From Paenibacillus aceris (GTDB lineage Bacteria; Bacillota; Bacilli; Paenibacillales; NBRC-103111), in contig NZ_JAGGKV010000030.1 in assembly GCF_017874035.1 (NCBI RefSeq), positions 1 through 64,000 of the forward strand: DNA of 64,000 nt, in the 5' to 3' direction. The notes below the pieces were generated by a model that was not told where the DNA came from, did not search any database, and worked only from the letters and a program-made list of their open reading frames with translations. Positions 1 to 7,836 of this stretch are shown here, one piece after another. The translations under genes were made by a program, and so were the position numbers. Within the stretch, counting starts at the first letter, position 1. The number at the start of each line of letters is the position of its first letter.

Positions 1-92
1 CACGCGTTCCCATCTCGAACACGACCGTTAAGCCCTCCAGCGTCGATGGTACTTGAACCGCAGGGTTCTGGGAGAGTAGAACGTTGCCAAGC
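1..92 (+). rRNA. rrf: 5S ribosomal RNA, 3' part
   Basis: The sequence carries the conserved 3' portion of bacterial 5S rRNA: the CCCATCTCGAACACG loop, the GGTACTT segment and the closing GGGAGAGTAGAACGTTGCCA helix. About 92 of the usual ~117 nt are present, so the 5' end lies outside the window. A terminator follows 10 nt later, so this is the end of an rRNA operon. Confidence 0.95.
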
Positions 93-100
93 ACAGAATA

Positions 101-138
101 AAAGCCTTTTTGAGAGAAATCTCAGAAAGGCTTTTTTT
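101..138 (+). terminator. Rho-independent terminator of the rRNA operon
   Basis: A 13-bp stem (103-115 with 120-132, one G-U pair, GAAA tetraloop) is followed by a run of T residues. It lies directly after the 5S rRNA 3' end. Confidence 0.9.
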
Positions 139-235
139 ATATGTTGGAATATATACGTTGCTGGCTACAGGATGAGCGTAGCGTAGCTTAATCCATGTTC
201 ATACGGCAGCGTTGGTTCAATGTCTAGGGGAGGTA

Positions 236-426
236 GGGGAACTATAGTACGGCTAATTTGTCGAATATAGTCCTTTGAGCGGAGGGAGTGGGTTACTAGG
301 GTTCCGCTATTTTGCCCTGATGGACAGAGAACTGGACGATTGGGGTGAAATAAGCCCCTGTAGTTCCCCTTAGATCCTCGGATTCTCGCTTTTCGCATAA
401 ATAAGGGAACGAAGTTCCTTTATTTG
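236..426. repeat. Cluster of degenerate ~51-bp intergenic repeats (cluster 1)
   Basis: Copies of a core resembling GGAACTACAG-N-CGCTATTT begin at 236 (direct), 290 (direct, 54 bp later) and 348-370 (inverted). A weaker direct copy lies at 405. The same core, with the same ~50-bp spacing, recurs at 8807-8985 and 38000-38071. Confidence 0.6.
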
Positions 427-518
427 TAGATAAGAAAGTATAAGTTTTATACTTTTGCTTCGCATCTACCTTGACAAACGCGCTCGTCCTAAAAGGACGA
501 CGAAGTCGTTTATCTTTG
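426..518 (+). repeat. 93-bp structured repeat, copy 1
   Basis: This segment matches 37857-37949 at about 86 of 93 positions. It contains a nested hairpin (outer arms GTAGAT/ATCTAC, inner arms AAGTATAA/TTATACTT) followed by a second hairpin (CGTCC-TAAAA-GGACG). It has no coding potential and lies beside the degenerate ~51-bp repeats in both places. Confidence 0.75.
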
Positions 519-695
519 AGAACGTAGCATCAATGCGCTCATCCGAGCACAGTTGTTCCACGCACACTATTAGTTGTGGTCGGTGTAAGCTGCAGAAAGT
601 GCATCAAAATCAGCATTAAAGCCAGCTGAAAAGCTCTTAAGCATTCAAATTCCGCACTTTTTGCAGTCATCACGGGGAAAGGGAAGGTTTGCTAT

Positions 696-1229
696 TTATT
701 GCAAGTAGCAGGACGTCTCTTTCTCGGTAATTTTCATTAAACCAGCTTTGCGGTAAGGACGAAGTCGGAATAGCAACCATAGTCGCGGCATGAGCATCCA
801 AATGTGAAAGATCAGAAGATGGATCAACCATGAGGCCGGTATCCAGGGGTATAGCAGTAAAATTATGGAGAGGCCGATCCAAAATAAGTGCAGCTGTATT
901 TTGGTTACTAGTCGAACCGATGCATTGCCGTCAGGAAGTGAGCCGCACCAGAAAACTCCCCAACGATAGGACCAGCCTCTCATAGCCATGCCAATAGTGA
1001 ATTGGAAGTAAGTCCGAACGAGAAGCGTTTGAAAGACGAGCACGAGCGGATAGCTAACTAAAATTGGGAGCCAATTGGTGGGGTCAAACTTCAAAAGTAC
1101 GGCCAAAGCTAAGAGCAGGAGTAGAAAGTAAAGGATTTTTTTATACAAAGAATGATAAATGCGCTTCACTAATGTATAGCTATAAATAGTAGATTGTTTG
1201 GAGAGATTTGCTTCTTGTTTCGTTGACAT
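696..1229 (-). CDS. Putative integral membrane protein, function unknown
   Basis: A protein of 177 residues beginning MSTKQEANLSK. The start at 1229 is chosen because GGAGGT lies at the right distance upstream on the minus strand; longer in-frame extensions have no ribosome binding site. After a basic N-terminal region there are hydrophobic segments (ILYFLLLLLALAVLL, ILVSYPLVLVFQTLL, LFWIGLSIILLLYPWI, WLIHLLIFHIWMLM), suggesting four membrane spans. The cytosolic ends are rich in Arg and Lys. It diverges from gin, with 136 bp between start codons. I do not recognise the family and assign no function. Confidence 0.7.
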   Translation of the reverse strand: MSTKQEANLSKQSTIYSYTLVKRIYHSLYKKILYFLLLLLALAVLLKFDPTNWLPILVSYPLVLVFQTLLVRTYFQFTIGMAMRGWSYRWGVFWCGSLPDGNASVRLVTKIQLHLFWIGLSIILLLYPWIPASWLIHLLIFHIWMLMPRLWLLFRLRPYRKAGLMKITEKETSCYLQ

Positions 1230-1309
1230 GCTGATGACCTCCGTAAGCCGGTTAACCTGATATAGAGGTAATATCGGCACTTTCCTTCCAAAATATGAGC
1301 GTTTAGCTA

Positions 1310-1339
1310 GTTTAGGAGAAACGAGATTCGGATATACTA
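1310..1339 (+). promoter_or_regulatory. Sigma-F-like promoter of gin
   Basis: GTTTA (1310-1314), 15 bp, then GGATATACTA (1330-1339). This matches the published sigma-F pattern (GYWTA, ~15 bp, GGNRANAHTR) at all but one position. In B. subtilis csfB/gin is transcribed by sigma-F in the forespore, which fits this location 27 bp before the start codon. Confidence 0.55.
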
Positions 1340-1365
1340 GTAGTAAAAGCACATGGGGTGATCAT

Positions 1366-1566
1366 ATGGAGGAGAACCGATTTGGGATATGTATGATCTG
1401 TGAGCAGCAGCGTATTGGCGGCATTCATATTATAACAGCTTTCATTTGTGATGAATGCAGCGGTGAGATTGTCAAAACGAATGTGAATGATCAGAAATAT
1501 CCATTCTTTGTGAAACAGATGAGAAAAGCTTTTTACACAGGAAACTCAAAACAGTATATGAACTAA
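1366..1566 (+). CDS. gin: Anti-sigma-G factor Gin (CsfB)
   Basis: A 66-residue protein with two cysteine pairs, CMIC (residues 9-12) and CDEC (28-31), forming the small zinc-binding fold of Gin. The intervening GGIHIITAFIC is the family signature. Gin binds sigma-G (and sigma-E in the mother cell) and prevents premature late forespore transcription. The length is close to the B. subtilis protein (64 aa), and its place ahead of yaaO-tmk is the same. The start ATG is preceded by GGGGTGATCAT. A sigma-F-like promoter lies just upstream and a terminator just downstream, so it appears monocistronic. Confidence 0.92.
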   Translation: MEENRFGICMICEQQRIGGIHIITAFICDECSGEIVKTNVNDQKYPFFVKQMRKAFYTGNSKQYMN

Positions 1567-1573
1567 ATGGGAG

Positions 1574-1597
1574 AAGCTTCTGTCCGGAAGCTTTTTT
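1574..1597 (+). terminator. Terminator of gin
   Basis: Stem AAGCTTC/GAAGCTT with a short loop, followed by a T-rich tract, 8 bp after the gin stop codon. Confidence 0.85.
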
Positions 1598-1662
1598 GTT
1601 TTTTTTGTGTCAATCCACTACTATAAGGGTATTAAGTAGAAAGTTCAAGGAGTCCAATACGA

Positions 1663-3174
1663 ATGAGCAGCAGTAAATGTTCTGGAAATCAGTTTAAAGC
1701 GCCGCTCTATGAGGCGATGGTGGCTCATCAAGCTAAGAATCCGGTAAGCCTGCACGTGCCAGGTCATAAATCCGGACAAGGTTTACTGGATGAAGGGGCA
1801 TCTTTTTTGGGAAATGTAATGTCGATCGATTATACGGAAATTACAGGGCTCGATGATTTACATCACGCGGAAGGCGTAATTATGGAGGCAGAGAGGTTAG
1901 CGGCGGCCTGCTTTGGGGCAGAGGAAACACACTTTCTCATAGGCGGCAGCACGGTTGGTAACCTTGCCATGATTTTGGCAGTTTGCGAAAAGGATAATGT
2001 CATTCTTGTCCAAAGAAATGTACATAAATCAGTCATTCACGGGTTAAGTTTAGCTGGAGCAAGAGCTGTGTTTATTGCCCCGTCTATTGATCCCGTGTCG
2101 GGTATTGCGACAAGCGTCTCTATCGAAGCAGTAAAACAGGCATTAAAACAGTATCCAGAGGCGAGAGCCCTGTTCTTGACCAACCCCAATTATTATGGAA
2201 TGGGCGTCACTTTAGCCCCTTTTGCAGAACTGATGCATGCTCAGGGGAAAATGCTTTTGGTTGATGAGGCGCATGGCGCTCACTATGGTTTTCATCCGGA
2301 GCTGCCGGCTTCGGCTTTATCTCAAGGGGCTGATGCTGTTGTGCAATCCACGCATAAAATGCTGACCGCGATGACGATGGGAGCGATGCTGCATCTGCAA
2401 GGACCGCGTATTAACCGCAGCGCAGTCCGCAGGGTGCTTGGAATGCTTCAGAGTTCAAGCCCCTCGTACCCCATTATGGCTTCCCTTGATCTGGCGCGTA
2501 AAAGAATGCATACAGAAGGGGGTCGCTGGCTAACAGAAGGGATTGCCCTTGTAAAAGAATTCAGATCTCTGCTGGACGAAATGAACAGGTTTCATTATTT
2601 CCCAAGGGAGTTTCCGTTGCATTCGAGCCAAGGGTATGAAACCGCGGATCCATTCAAAGTGTCCATTGTTGATGATACGGATGCTTTAACCGCGACTGAG
2701 CTCAAAGAGCGATTAGAGGCTCAGGACATTTATGCAGAAATGACGGATGGCCGCCACGTGCTGTTTGTTTTCACACCGGCATCAAGCCGAGCCGACGTGT
2801 TAAGGGTGGCAGGCGCGTTAGCCAACATTTGTTTAGACGTTCCGGCGCAAAAGAAGGAACTTCAGGAGCCCATCTCGAATATACTTAAATTACCCTACTA
2901 CACACAAATTTCTTCACCGATTGCTTTTGATATGAGAGAAATCTCTAGAGGGGAGCGGACGGAGGAGGATTTTCGTAAGATAAGCGTTCAGGATGCTATT
3001 GGACAGAAATCTGCGGATATGGTGATCCCGTATCCACCAGGAATTCCTTATCTATACCCGGGTGAAGTTATTTCCGCTACGGTGGCTGAAGCATTACTAC
3101 AATTAGCGTCAAACGGAATCAAGTTTCAAGGTACAGAATTTGGTCAGACACACAAGTTAAAGGTATACACATAA
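1663..3174 (+). CDS. Orn/Lys/Arg decarboxylase family protein (YaaO-like)
   Basis: A 503-residue PLP-dependent fold-type I enzyme of the basic amino acid decarboxylase family. Visible features are the N-terminal HVPGHKSG motif (about residues 27-34), the cofactor region VDEAHGAHYGFH, and the Schiff-base lysine in STHKMLTAM. The C-terminal domain carries the DMVIPYPPGIPYLYPGE signature near residues 449-465. The family removes CO2 from arginine, lysine or ornithine to give polyamine precursors; the substrate cannot be decided here. AAGGAG precedes the ATG start. It is followed at 41 bp by tmk, the same neighbour as B. subtilis yaaO, and is probably cotranscribed with it. Confidence 0.9.
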   Translation: MSSSKCSGNQFKAPLYEAMVAHQAKNPVSLHVPGHKSGQGLLDEGASFLGNVMSIDYTEITGLDDLHHAEGVIMEAERLAAACFGAEETHFLIGGSTVGNLAMILAVCEKDNVILVQRNVHKSVIHGLSLAGARAVFIAPSIDPVSGIATSVSIEAVKQALKQYPEARALFLTNPNYYGMGVTLAPFAELMHAQGKMLLVDEAHGAHYGFHPELPASALSQGADAVVQSTHKMLTAMTMGAMLHLQGPRINRSAVRRVLGMLQSSSPSYPIMASLDLARKRMHTEGGRWLTEGIALVKEFRSLLDEMNRFHYFPREFPLHSSQGYETADPFKVSIVDDTDALTATELKERLEAQDIYAEMTDGRHVLFVFTPASSRADVLRVAGALANICLDVPAQKKELQEPISNILKLPYYTQISSPIAFDMREISRGERTEEDFRKISVQDAIGQKSADMVIPYPPGIPYLYPGEVISATVAEALLQLASNGIKFQGTEFGQTHKLKVYT

Positions 3175-3214
3175 ACTATTATATGGACTGGTAAAGCAGC
3201 ACGCAGGAGGAAGA

Positions 3215-3871
3215 GTGAACGGAATATTCATTACTTTTGAAGGGCCGGACGGATCCGGCAAAACGACACAGCTTAAGAAATTAGGTGAGGAACTTAAGAA
3301 ATTAGGACATGATGTTCTCGTGACGAGAGAACCGGGCGGAACGGCGATCAGCGATAAGATTCGCAGTATTATTCTTGATCCTGTGAACAAAGAAATGGTG
3401 GATCAAGCGGAAGTTCTCCTGTATGCGGCATCCCGAGCGCAGCATGTGCATCAGTTGATTTTACCGGCGCTAGAGGCTGGCCGCATTGTCCTGTGTGATC
3501 GATTCATCGATGCAAGTGTCGCTTATCAGGGTTACGGTCTTGGCGTAGAGGTTGAGCAGGTCAAAGCCATTTCACGCTATGCTAGCTCAGGGTTAGAAGC
3601 AACACGAACGTTCATTCTGGATGTACCCGTAGAAGTCAGCATGGCTCGATTACATCAGAGAGCATCGGGGGCAAGTACGGCTGCGGAGCAGTTGGATCGC
3701 ATTGAACAGAAGCATGTGGACTATCACAGCCGGGTGAGAGAAGGGTTCCACCAGATTGCGTCCGACCATCCTGACCGTGTAAGAGTAATAAACGCTAACC
3801 GTAGTGTAGAGGAGATTGCAGACGATATTTGGAGTCAGTGTAACCGTTTGCTCGAGGAGCATTTTGCTTAA
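3215..3871 (+). CDS. tmk: Thymidylate kinase
   Basis: A 218-residue enzyme that phosphorylates dTMP to dTDP with ATP, an essential step of dTTP synthesis. The P-loop GPDGSGKTT is near residue 10, the substrate-binding CDRFIDASVAYQG lies near residues 95-107, and the LID region follows residue ~145. The start is GTG, placed by the strong CAGGAGGAAGA site just before it; the B. subtilis protein is of similar length (212 aa). It follows the decarboxylase gene and precedes darA, the conserved order. Confidence 0.97.
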   Translation: MNGIFITFEGPDGSGKTTQLKKLGEELKKLGHDVLVTREPGGTAISDKIRSIILDPVNKEMVDQAEVLLYAASRAQHVHQLILPALEAGRIVLCDRFIDASVAYQGYGLGVEVEQVKAISRYASSGLEATRTFILDVPVEVSMARLHQRASGASTAAEQLDRIEQKHVDYHSRVREGFHQIASDHPDRVRVINANRSVEEIADDIWSQCNRLLEEHFA

Positions 3872-3935
3872 GGAACATTTTTCCCTGTAAAGCAGAAAAT
3901 CCATTCTTAGTTTATAATAAGAGGAGGCAACCCCT

Positions 3936-4265
3936 ATGAAACTAGTCGTAGCCGTTGTACAAGATAAGGACAGTAACCGTCTCTCCAATGCTTTAATCAA
4001 GGAAGGGTTTCGCGCGACGAAGCTGGCAAGTACAGGCGGGTTTTTACGCGCAGGAAATACCACTTTTATGATTGGTACGGAAGATGAGAGAGTGCAAGAG
4101 GTTATGCAGGTGATTCGCGCCAATTGCAAAATTCGGGAACAACTTGTTACGCCGGTTTCTCCGATGGGAGGAACGACAGATTCTTACATTCCTTTCCCAG
4201 TGGAAGTGCAAGTGGGTGGAGCCGCGGTTTTCGTATTGCCGGTTGAACGTTTCGAGCATTACTAA
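3936..4265 (+). CDS. darA: Cyclic di-AMP receptor DarA (PII-like, YaaQ)
   Basis: A 109-residue PII-like protein beginning MKLVVAVVQDKD, followed by the RATKLASTGGFLRAGNTTF segment that forms the nucleotide site. Family members are trimers that bind c-di-AMP; in B. subtilis and Staphylococcus (PstA) they act as signal transducers whose targets are poorly known. GAGGAGG lies at the right distance. A TATAAT at 3913 may be the -10 of a separate promoter, but no good -35 is seen. A c-di-AMP riboswitch lies about 10 kb downstream, so this second messenger is read at both protein and RNA level in this window. Confidence 0.93.
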   Translation: MKLVVAVVQDKDSNRLSNALIKEGFRATKLASTGGFLRAGNTTFMIGTEDERVQEVMQVIRANCKIREQLVTPVSPMGGTTDSYIPFPVEVQVGGAAVFVLPVERFEHY

Positions 4266-4298
4266 TCTACACTAGACCTATACAAGGATGGATGCGTC

Positions 4299-4745
4299 TT
4301 GAAAATTAATCCGGGGTGGCAGCCCATTGGTAAAAACGTCAAGGTGAATGAGAACGTCCCGCCGCCACAGATGGCCCCCCGGAGTTTCTCTGACATTATG
4401 CAGCAGCAGGATGAGAAGTTTACGCAGGAGCAATTATCCAAAATGGTGCAGCAGATTACGCTGCAAGGCGACCGTCTATCGCGGGCGATGACGGTGAGAG
4501 AGCTTCTTCAGTATAAATTGCTCATTAAGCAATTTTTGGAGGAAACGGCTCGCCGGGGTGTAAATTTACGAGATACGAAGGGCTGGGATCGTCGGGGCCG
4601 TTCGAAACGATATAAGCTTTTGGAAGAAATCGACCAGGAACTGCTCTCTTTTGCGGATGAATTGCTGGAGAGTGAGCAGGGTCGTATTGAGATTTTGCAA
4701 AAAATCGGAGAAATCCGAGGTATGCTGATTAATTTGTTATTTTAG
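4299..4745 (+). CDS. yaaR: YaaR family protein (DUF327)
   Basis: A 148-residue, mostly helical, charged protein with the DUF327 region from about residue 40 to 145 (RLSRAMTVRELLQYKLLIKQF ... EILQKIGEIRGMLINLLF). The function is unknown, although the gene is consistently kept between darA and holB in Bacillales. The start is TTG preceded by AAGGATGG. The N-terminal 35 residues look disordered. It ends 16 bp before holB, so it is in the same operon. Confidence 0.9.
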   Translation: MKINPGWQPIGKNVKVNENVPPPQMAPRSFSDIMQQQDEKFTQEQLSKMVQQITLQGDRLSRAMTVRELLQYKLLIKQFLEETARRGVNLRDTKGWDRRGRSKRYKLLEEIDQELLSFADELLESEQGRIEILQKIGEIRGMLINLLF

Positions 4746-4761
4746 GATGGTGCCATAACGA

Positions 4762-5739
4762 ATGTCCTTCCAAACCATACCGGGGCAAGCAGCGGCGAAG
4801 CAACTTCTGCAGAACGGATTGCGACAAGACAAGCTGTCTCACGCCTATATATTCAGCGGACCTGTTGGGACAGGGCGTTCACAAATGGCGATAGCCTTGG
4901 CGAAAGCGATTTATTGTCAGCACGGAACGGATGACGCTTGCGGAGAGTGTTTGGAGTGCCGTAAGGTGGAGCATAGCAATCATCCGGATCTGCACATCGT
5001 TGCACCTGAAGGAGCTTCGATTAAGATTGAGCAAATTCGTGAGCTTCAGAAAGAGTTCGCTTATCGCGCGACAGCTTCCGGCACGAAAATATATATTCTG
5101 CACCATGCAGAAAAAATGACGGTACAGGCGGCTAACAGTCTTCTGAAATTCCTGGAAGAGCCGACGTCCCGAGTAGTTGCTATTCTAATCACGGAGAATG
5201 GGAATGCCCTGCTGCCGACGATTCAATCGCGGGCTCAGTGGATTCAATTTACGCCGATGCCGCGGGAGCAAATGGTATTAACGCTCCTGGAAGAGGGTTT
5301 TCCGGCTGCGCTTGTGCAGCCTGCAGCGCAATTAACGGCAGGATTACAGGCAGCTAGGGAGCTAATCGGTGCGAATTGGTTTGCAGAAATGAGAACCGTA
5401 ATGTTACAATTAGCGAAGGAGACGCTCACACGTTTTCCTACTTCTATGATTACGGTTCAACAACGAATTGTGAAAACAGAACTTGCTGAACACATGTCGA
5501 GTCTTTTCGACTTGTTGATTCTCTGGTTTAAAGATATGGTGCAGCTGCGCCTTGAGCGCAGGGACAGGCTTGTATATAATGACCAGCTGGACTGGATGAG
5601 CTCCCTCGCGTTCAGTCGGGATGTCTCAGTCTGGGTGCGTATGATGGAGCAAGCCGTAGAATTACAAAAGCGACTGCGCTTCAACGCCAACTCTCAGCTG
5701 GTTATAGAGAAAATGCTCGTGGAGATGCAGGGGGTGTAA
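4762..5739 (+). CDS. holB: DNA polymerase III subunit delta'
   Basis: A 325-residue AAA+ clamp-loader subunit. It has a zinc-binding cysteine set (CQHGTDDACGECLECRK, about residues 52-68), the sensor-1 region NSLLKFLEEP near residues 128-137, and the C-terminal collar domain. In the loader it helps open the sliding clamp. The P-loop reads GPVGTGRSQ, with Arg where the usual Lys sits, which suggests weak or no ATP hydrolysis; delta' subunits are known to vary here. It lies between yaaR and ricT with a gap of 1 bp before ricT, so translation is probably coupled. Confidence 0.95.
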   Translation: MSFQTIPGQAAAKQLLQNGLRQDKLSHAYIFSGPVGTGRSQMAIALAKAIYCQHGTDDACGECLECRKVEHSNHPDLHIVAPEGASIKIEQIRELQKEFAYRATASGTKIYILHHAEKMTVQAANSLLKFLEEPTSRVVAILITENGNALLPTIQSRAQWIQFTPMPREQMVLTLLEEGFPAALVQPAAQLTAGLQAARELIGANWFAEMRTVMLQLAKETLTRFPTSMITVQQRIVKTELAEHMSSLFDLLILWFKDMVQLRLERRDRLVYNDQLDWMSSLAFSRDVSVWVRMMEQAVELQKRLRFNANSQLVIEKMLVEMQGV

Positions 5740-5740
5740 G

Positions 5741-6544
5741 ATGTATTCGGTTGTAGGCGTCCGCTTCAAAAAAGCGGGTAAAATATATTATTTCGATCCG
5801 ATCGATTTGCCGATCGAGAAAGAAAGTGCCGTTATTGTTGAAACCGCTCGCGGTGTGGAATACGGCAAAGTGGTTGTAGGCAAAAAGAACGTCAAAGAGA
5901 ATGATGTCGTTCTTCCACTTAAAAAGGTCATACGCATAGCGGATGATTCGGATGCGGATTTGGTTGAAGAGAATAAAAAAGCAGCCAAGGATGCCTTCCA
6001 AACGTGCCACGACAAGATAAGAGATCATAGTCTTAAGATGAAGCTTGTCGACGTAGAGTATACCTTTGACCGCAATAAAATTATTTTTTATTTTACCGCT
6101 GAGGGGCGCGTTGATTTCCGTGAACTCGTGAAAGATTTGGCGAGTATTTTCCGGACAAGAATCGAACTGCGTCAAATTGGCGTGCGGGATGAAGCAAAGA
6201 TGTTAGGCGGTATTGGTCCGTGTGGGCGGATTTTATGCTGTTCGTCGTTTTTAGGTGACTTTGAGCCTGTTTCAATTAAAATGGCCAAAGATCAGAACTT
6301 ATCACTGAATCCGACGAAAATTTCAGGTTTATGCGGCCGATTAATGTGCTGCTTGAAGTACGAACACGATAATTATGAAAGTGCGAAGGACTCGTTGCCA
6401 ACCGTTGGTAGGCATGTGATCACTTCTTTTGGTAATGGTAAGGTTCTAGGGTTAAATATCAGTGAGCGTACCGCGAAGGTTCAATTATTCGACCTTGGTA
6501 AAGCACTTGATTTACCTTTCGATGATGTAGTTGAACAAGAGTAG
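5741..6544 (+). CDS. ricT: RicT (YaaT), PSP1-domain subunit of the Ric Y-complex
   Basis: A 267-residue PSP1-domain protein. The central part has the cysteine clusters GPCGRILCC (about residues 160-168) and LCGRLMCC (197-204), which with RicA and RicF hold [4Fe-4S] clusters in B. subtilis. The Ric complex directs RNase Y to certain mRNAs and affects Spo0A phosphorylation, competence and biofilm formation. The gene abuts holB and precedes yabA, as in other Bacillales. Confidence 0.93.
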   Translation: MYSVVGVRFKKAGKIYYFDPIDLPIEKESAVIVETARGVEYGKVVVGKKNVKENDVVLPLKKVIRIADDSDADLVEENKKAAKDAFQTCHDKIRDHSLKMKLVDVEYTFDRNKIIFYFTAEGRVDFRELVKDLASIFRTRIELRQIGVRDEAKMLGGIGPCGRILCCSSFLGDFEPVSIKMAKDQNLSLNPTKISGLCGRLMCCLKYEHDNYESAKDSLPTVGRHVITSFGNGKVLGLNISERTAKVQLFDLGKALDLPFDDVVEQE

Positions 6545-6603
6545 CGGCAAAGGATCCAAGGAGGCGCTGGCCAGTAAGCATGCATGGCACTAGAGGTGAA
6601 AGC

Positions 6604-6945
6604 GTGGATAAACAAGATATTTTTGGACAAATAGATGGGATCGAGGAACGAATGGGTGCCACTTATGCCGAGTTGGGTGTCTTAAAGAAACAAATCATTA
6701 TACTCATCGAAGAAAACAAGAGACTAAGCATAGAAAATCAGCAGCTGCGCAAACTGATTCGACAAGAGGAAACGACGGTCGAACAGCCTGTCGGGGCGGC
6801 AGAGGAAACGGTTTCGTTACCGGGAGCCGGATATGATAATTTGACCCGCTTGTACAATGAAGGGTTTCATATTTGCAATGTGTATTACGGGCACCTTCGG
6901 ACCGAGGGAGATTGTTTGTTTTGCTTATCCTTTTTAAATAAATAA
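6604..6945 (+). CDS. yabA: Replication initiation control protein YabA
   Basis: A 113-residue protein that bridges DnaA and the DnaN clamp and restrains re-initiation at oriC. The N-terminal half is a leucine-rich coiled coil (about residues 5-55), giving the tetramer; the C-terminal zinc domain shows HICNVYYG and CLFC. I place the start at GTG 6604 because GAGGTG lies 5 nt upstream and the protein then begins MDKQDIF, like B. subtilis YabA. An ATG at 6580 is possible, but its AAGGAGG is 15 nt away. Confidence 0.92.
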   Translation: MDKQDIFGQIDGIEERMGATYAELGVLKKQIIILIEENKRLSIENQQLRKLIRQEETTVEQPVGAAEETVSLPGAGYDNLTRLYNEGFHICNVYYGHLRTEGDCLFCLSFLNK

Positions 6946-6954
6946 ATGTGTTTG

Positions 6955-6986
6955 ACCGTAGGGGTGTATGCCTTACGGTTTTTTTC
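6955..6986 (+). terminator. Terminator after yabA
   Basis: Stem ACCGTA/TACGGT followed by a run of seven T residues, 10 bp after the yabA stop codon. It probably ends the tmk-to-yabA unit. Confidence 0.75.
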
Positions 6987-7021
6987 CATAGATGAGCAAG
7001 ATCTAGAAAGGGAATGAAGAA

Positions 7022-7783
7022 TTGCGTATGGTGCCTTTGCGACAGACCGAAAGAATTGATGATTTATTAACTTATGACTTAAAAATAATCCAAAGCGAGG
7101 AAGTATTCAGCTTTTCGCTGGATGCCGTCCTGCTGGGGCGTTTTTGCAGCTTGCCGCCGAAGGGGCGAGTGATCGACTTGTGTACCGGCAACGGCGTCGT
7201 TCCGCTGCTCTTATCCACCCGAACCCGCGCTGATATCTGGGGGGTCGAAATTCAGGAACGGCTTGCGGATATGGCGGTTCGCAATGCGCTGCTCAATGAT
7301 TTGGGAGACAGGCTGCATATGATACAAGGCGACCTGAAGACGATTCATGAGACGCTGGGGCACGGCAAATTCGATGCGGTAACGGTGAATCCGCCATATT
7401 TGCCCGTCCCTAACGGCGAGCAGAATGTGAATGAACATTTTGCGGCAGCGCGTCATGAAATTTACTGCAACCTGGAAGATGTGATTTCAGCATGTGCGAA
7501 GTTGGTCAAAGCAGGCGGCAAAGTGGCGATGGTGCACCGGGCAACGCGTCTGGTGGATATTATCTGCTTAATGAGGAAGTACCGGCTGGAGCCGAAACGG
7601 ATTCGCTATGTGCATGCACGGGCAGGGGAAGAGGCAATGATGGTGCTGATTGAAGGGATGAAGGATGGCAAACCTGAAATTCGTACGCTGCCTCCGCTTA
7701 TCGTTTACGATGAGAATCAGGAATACTGTAAAGAACTGAAGGAAATTTACTATGGGGGCAGGGCTTCCTTAGAGTTTTCGTAA
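7022..7783 (+). CDS. trmN6: tRNA1(Val) (adenine-37-N6)-methyltransferase family protein
   Basis: A 253-residue class I SAM-dependent methyltransferase, the YabB position. The SAM-binding motif VIDLCTGNGVVPLLL is near residues 50-64 and the catalytic NPPY motif near residues 123-126 (AVTVNPPYLP), typical of adenine-N6 methylation. The start is TTG with GAAAGGGA upstream; an ATG two codons later is an alternative. In B. subtilis yazA (GIY-YIG) lies between this gene and rsmI, but here only 53 bp separate them and no such gene is present. Confidence 0.9.
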   Translation: MRMVPLRQTERIDDLLTYDLKIIQSEEVFSFSLDAVLLGRFCSLPPKGRVIDLCTGNGVVPLLLSTRTRADIWGVEIQERLADMAVRNALLNDLGDRLHMIQGDLKTIHETLGHGKFDAVTVNPPYLPVPNGEQNVNEHFAAARHEIYCNLEDVISACAKLVKAGGKVAMVHRATRLVDIICLMRKYRLEPKRIRYVHARAGEEAMMVLIEGMKDGKPEIRTLPPLIVYDENQEYCKELKEIYYGGRASLEFS

Positions 7784-7836
7784 GAATAATATTAGTATGT
7801 ATGGAAGCATATGACTAAAGTGAAGAGGGACAAACA

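Larger units (their letters stand above)
140..695. other. Gene-free, repeat-rich intergenic region
   Basis: No credible gene is seen. The stretch 236-426 holds degenerate copies of a short repeat (GGAACTAYAG...CGCTATTT), and 426-518 is a 93-bp element found again at 37857. Further on, CTGCAGAAAGTGC at 590-602 is nearly complementary to GCACTTTTTGCAG at 654-666, forming a possible long-range hairpin just before the end of the minus-strand membrane protein gene. Confidence 0.6.

Noticed and set aside
165..398. Minus-strand frame after the 5S rRNA
   Set aside because: It covers the degenerate intergenic repeats, which also occur in other gene-free regions; no ribosome binding site.
5702..6175. 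157-codon minus-strand frame opposite ricT
   Set aside because: ricT is well conserved over this stretch; the frame has no start site.
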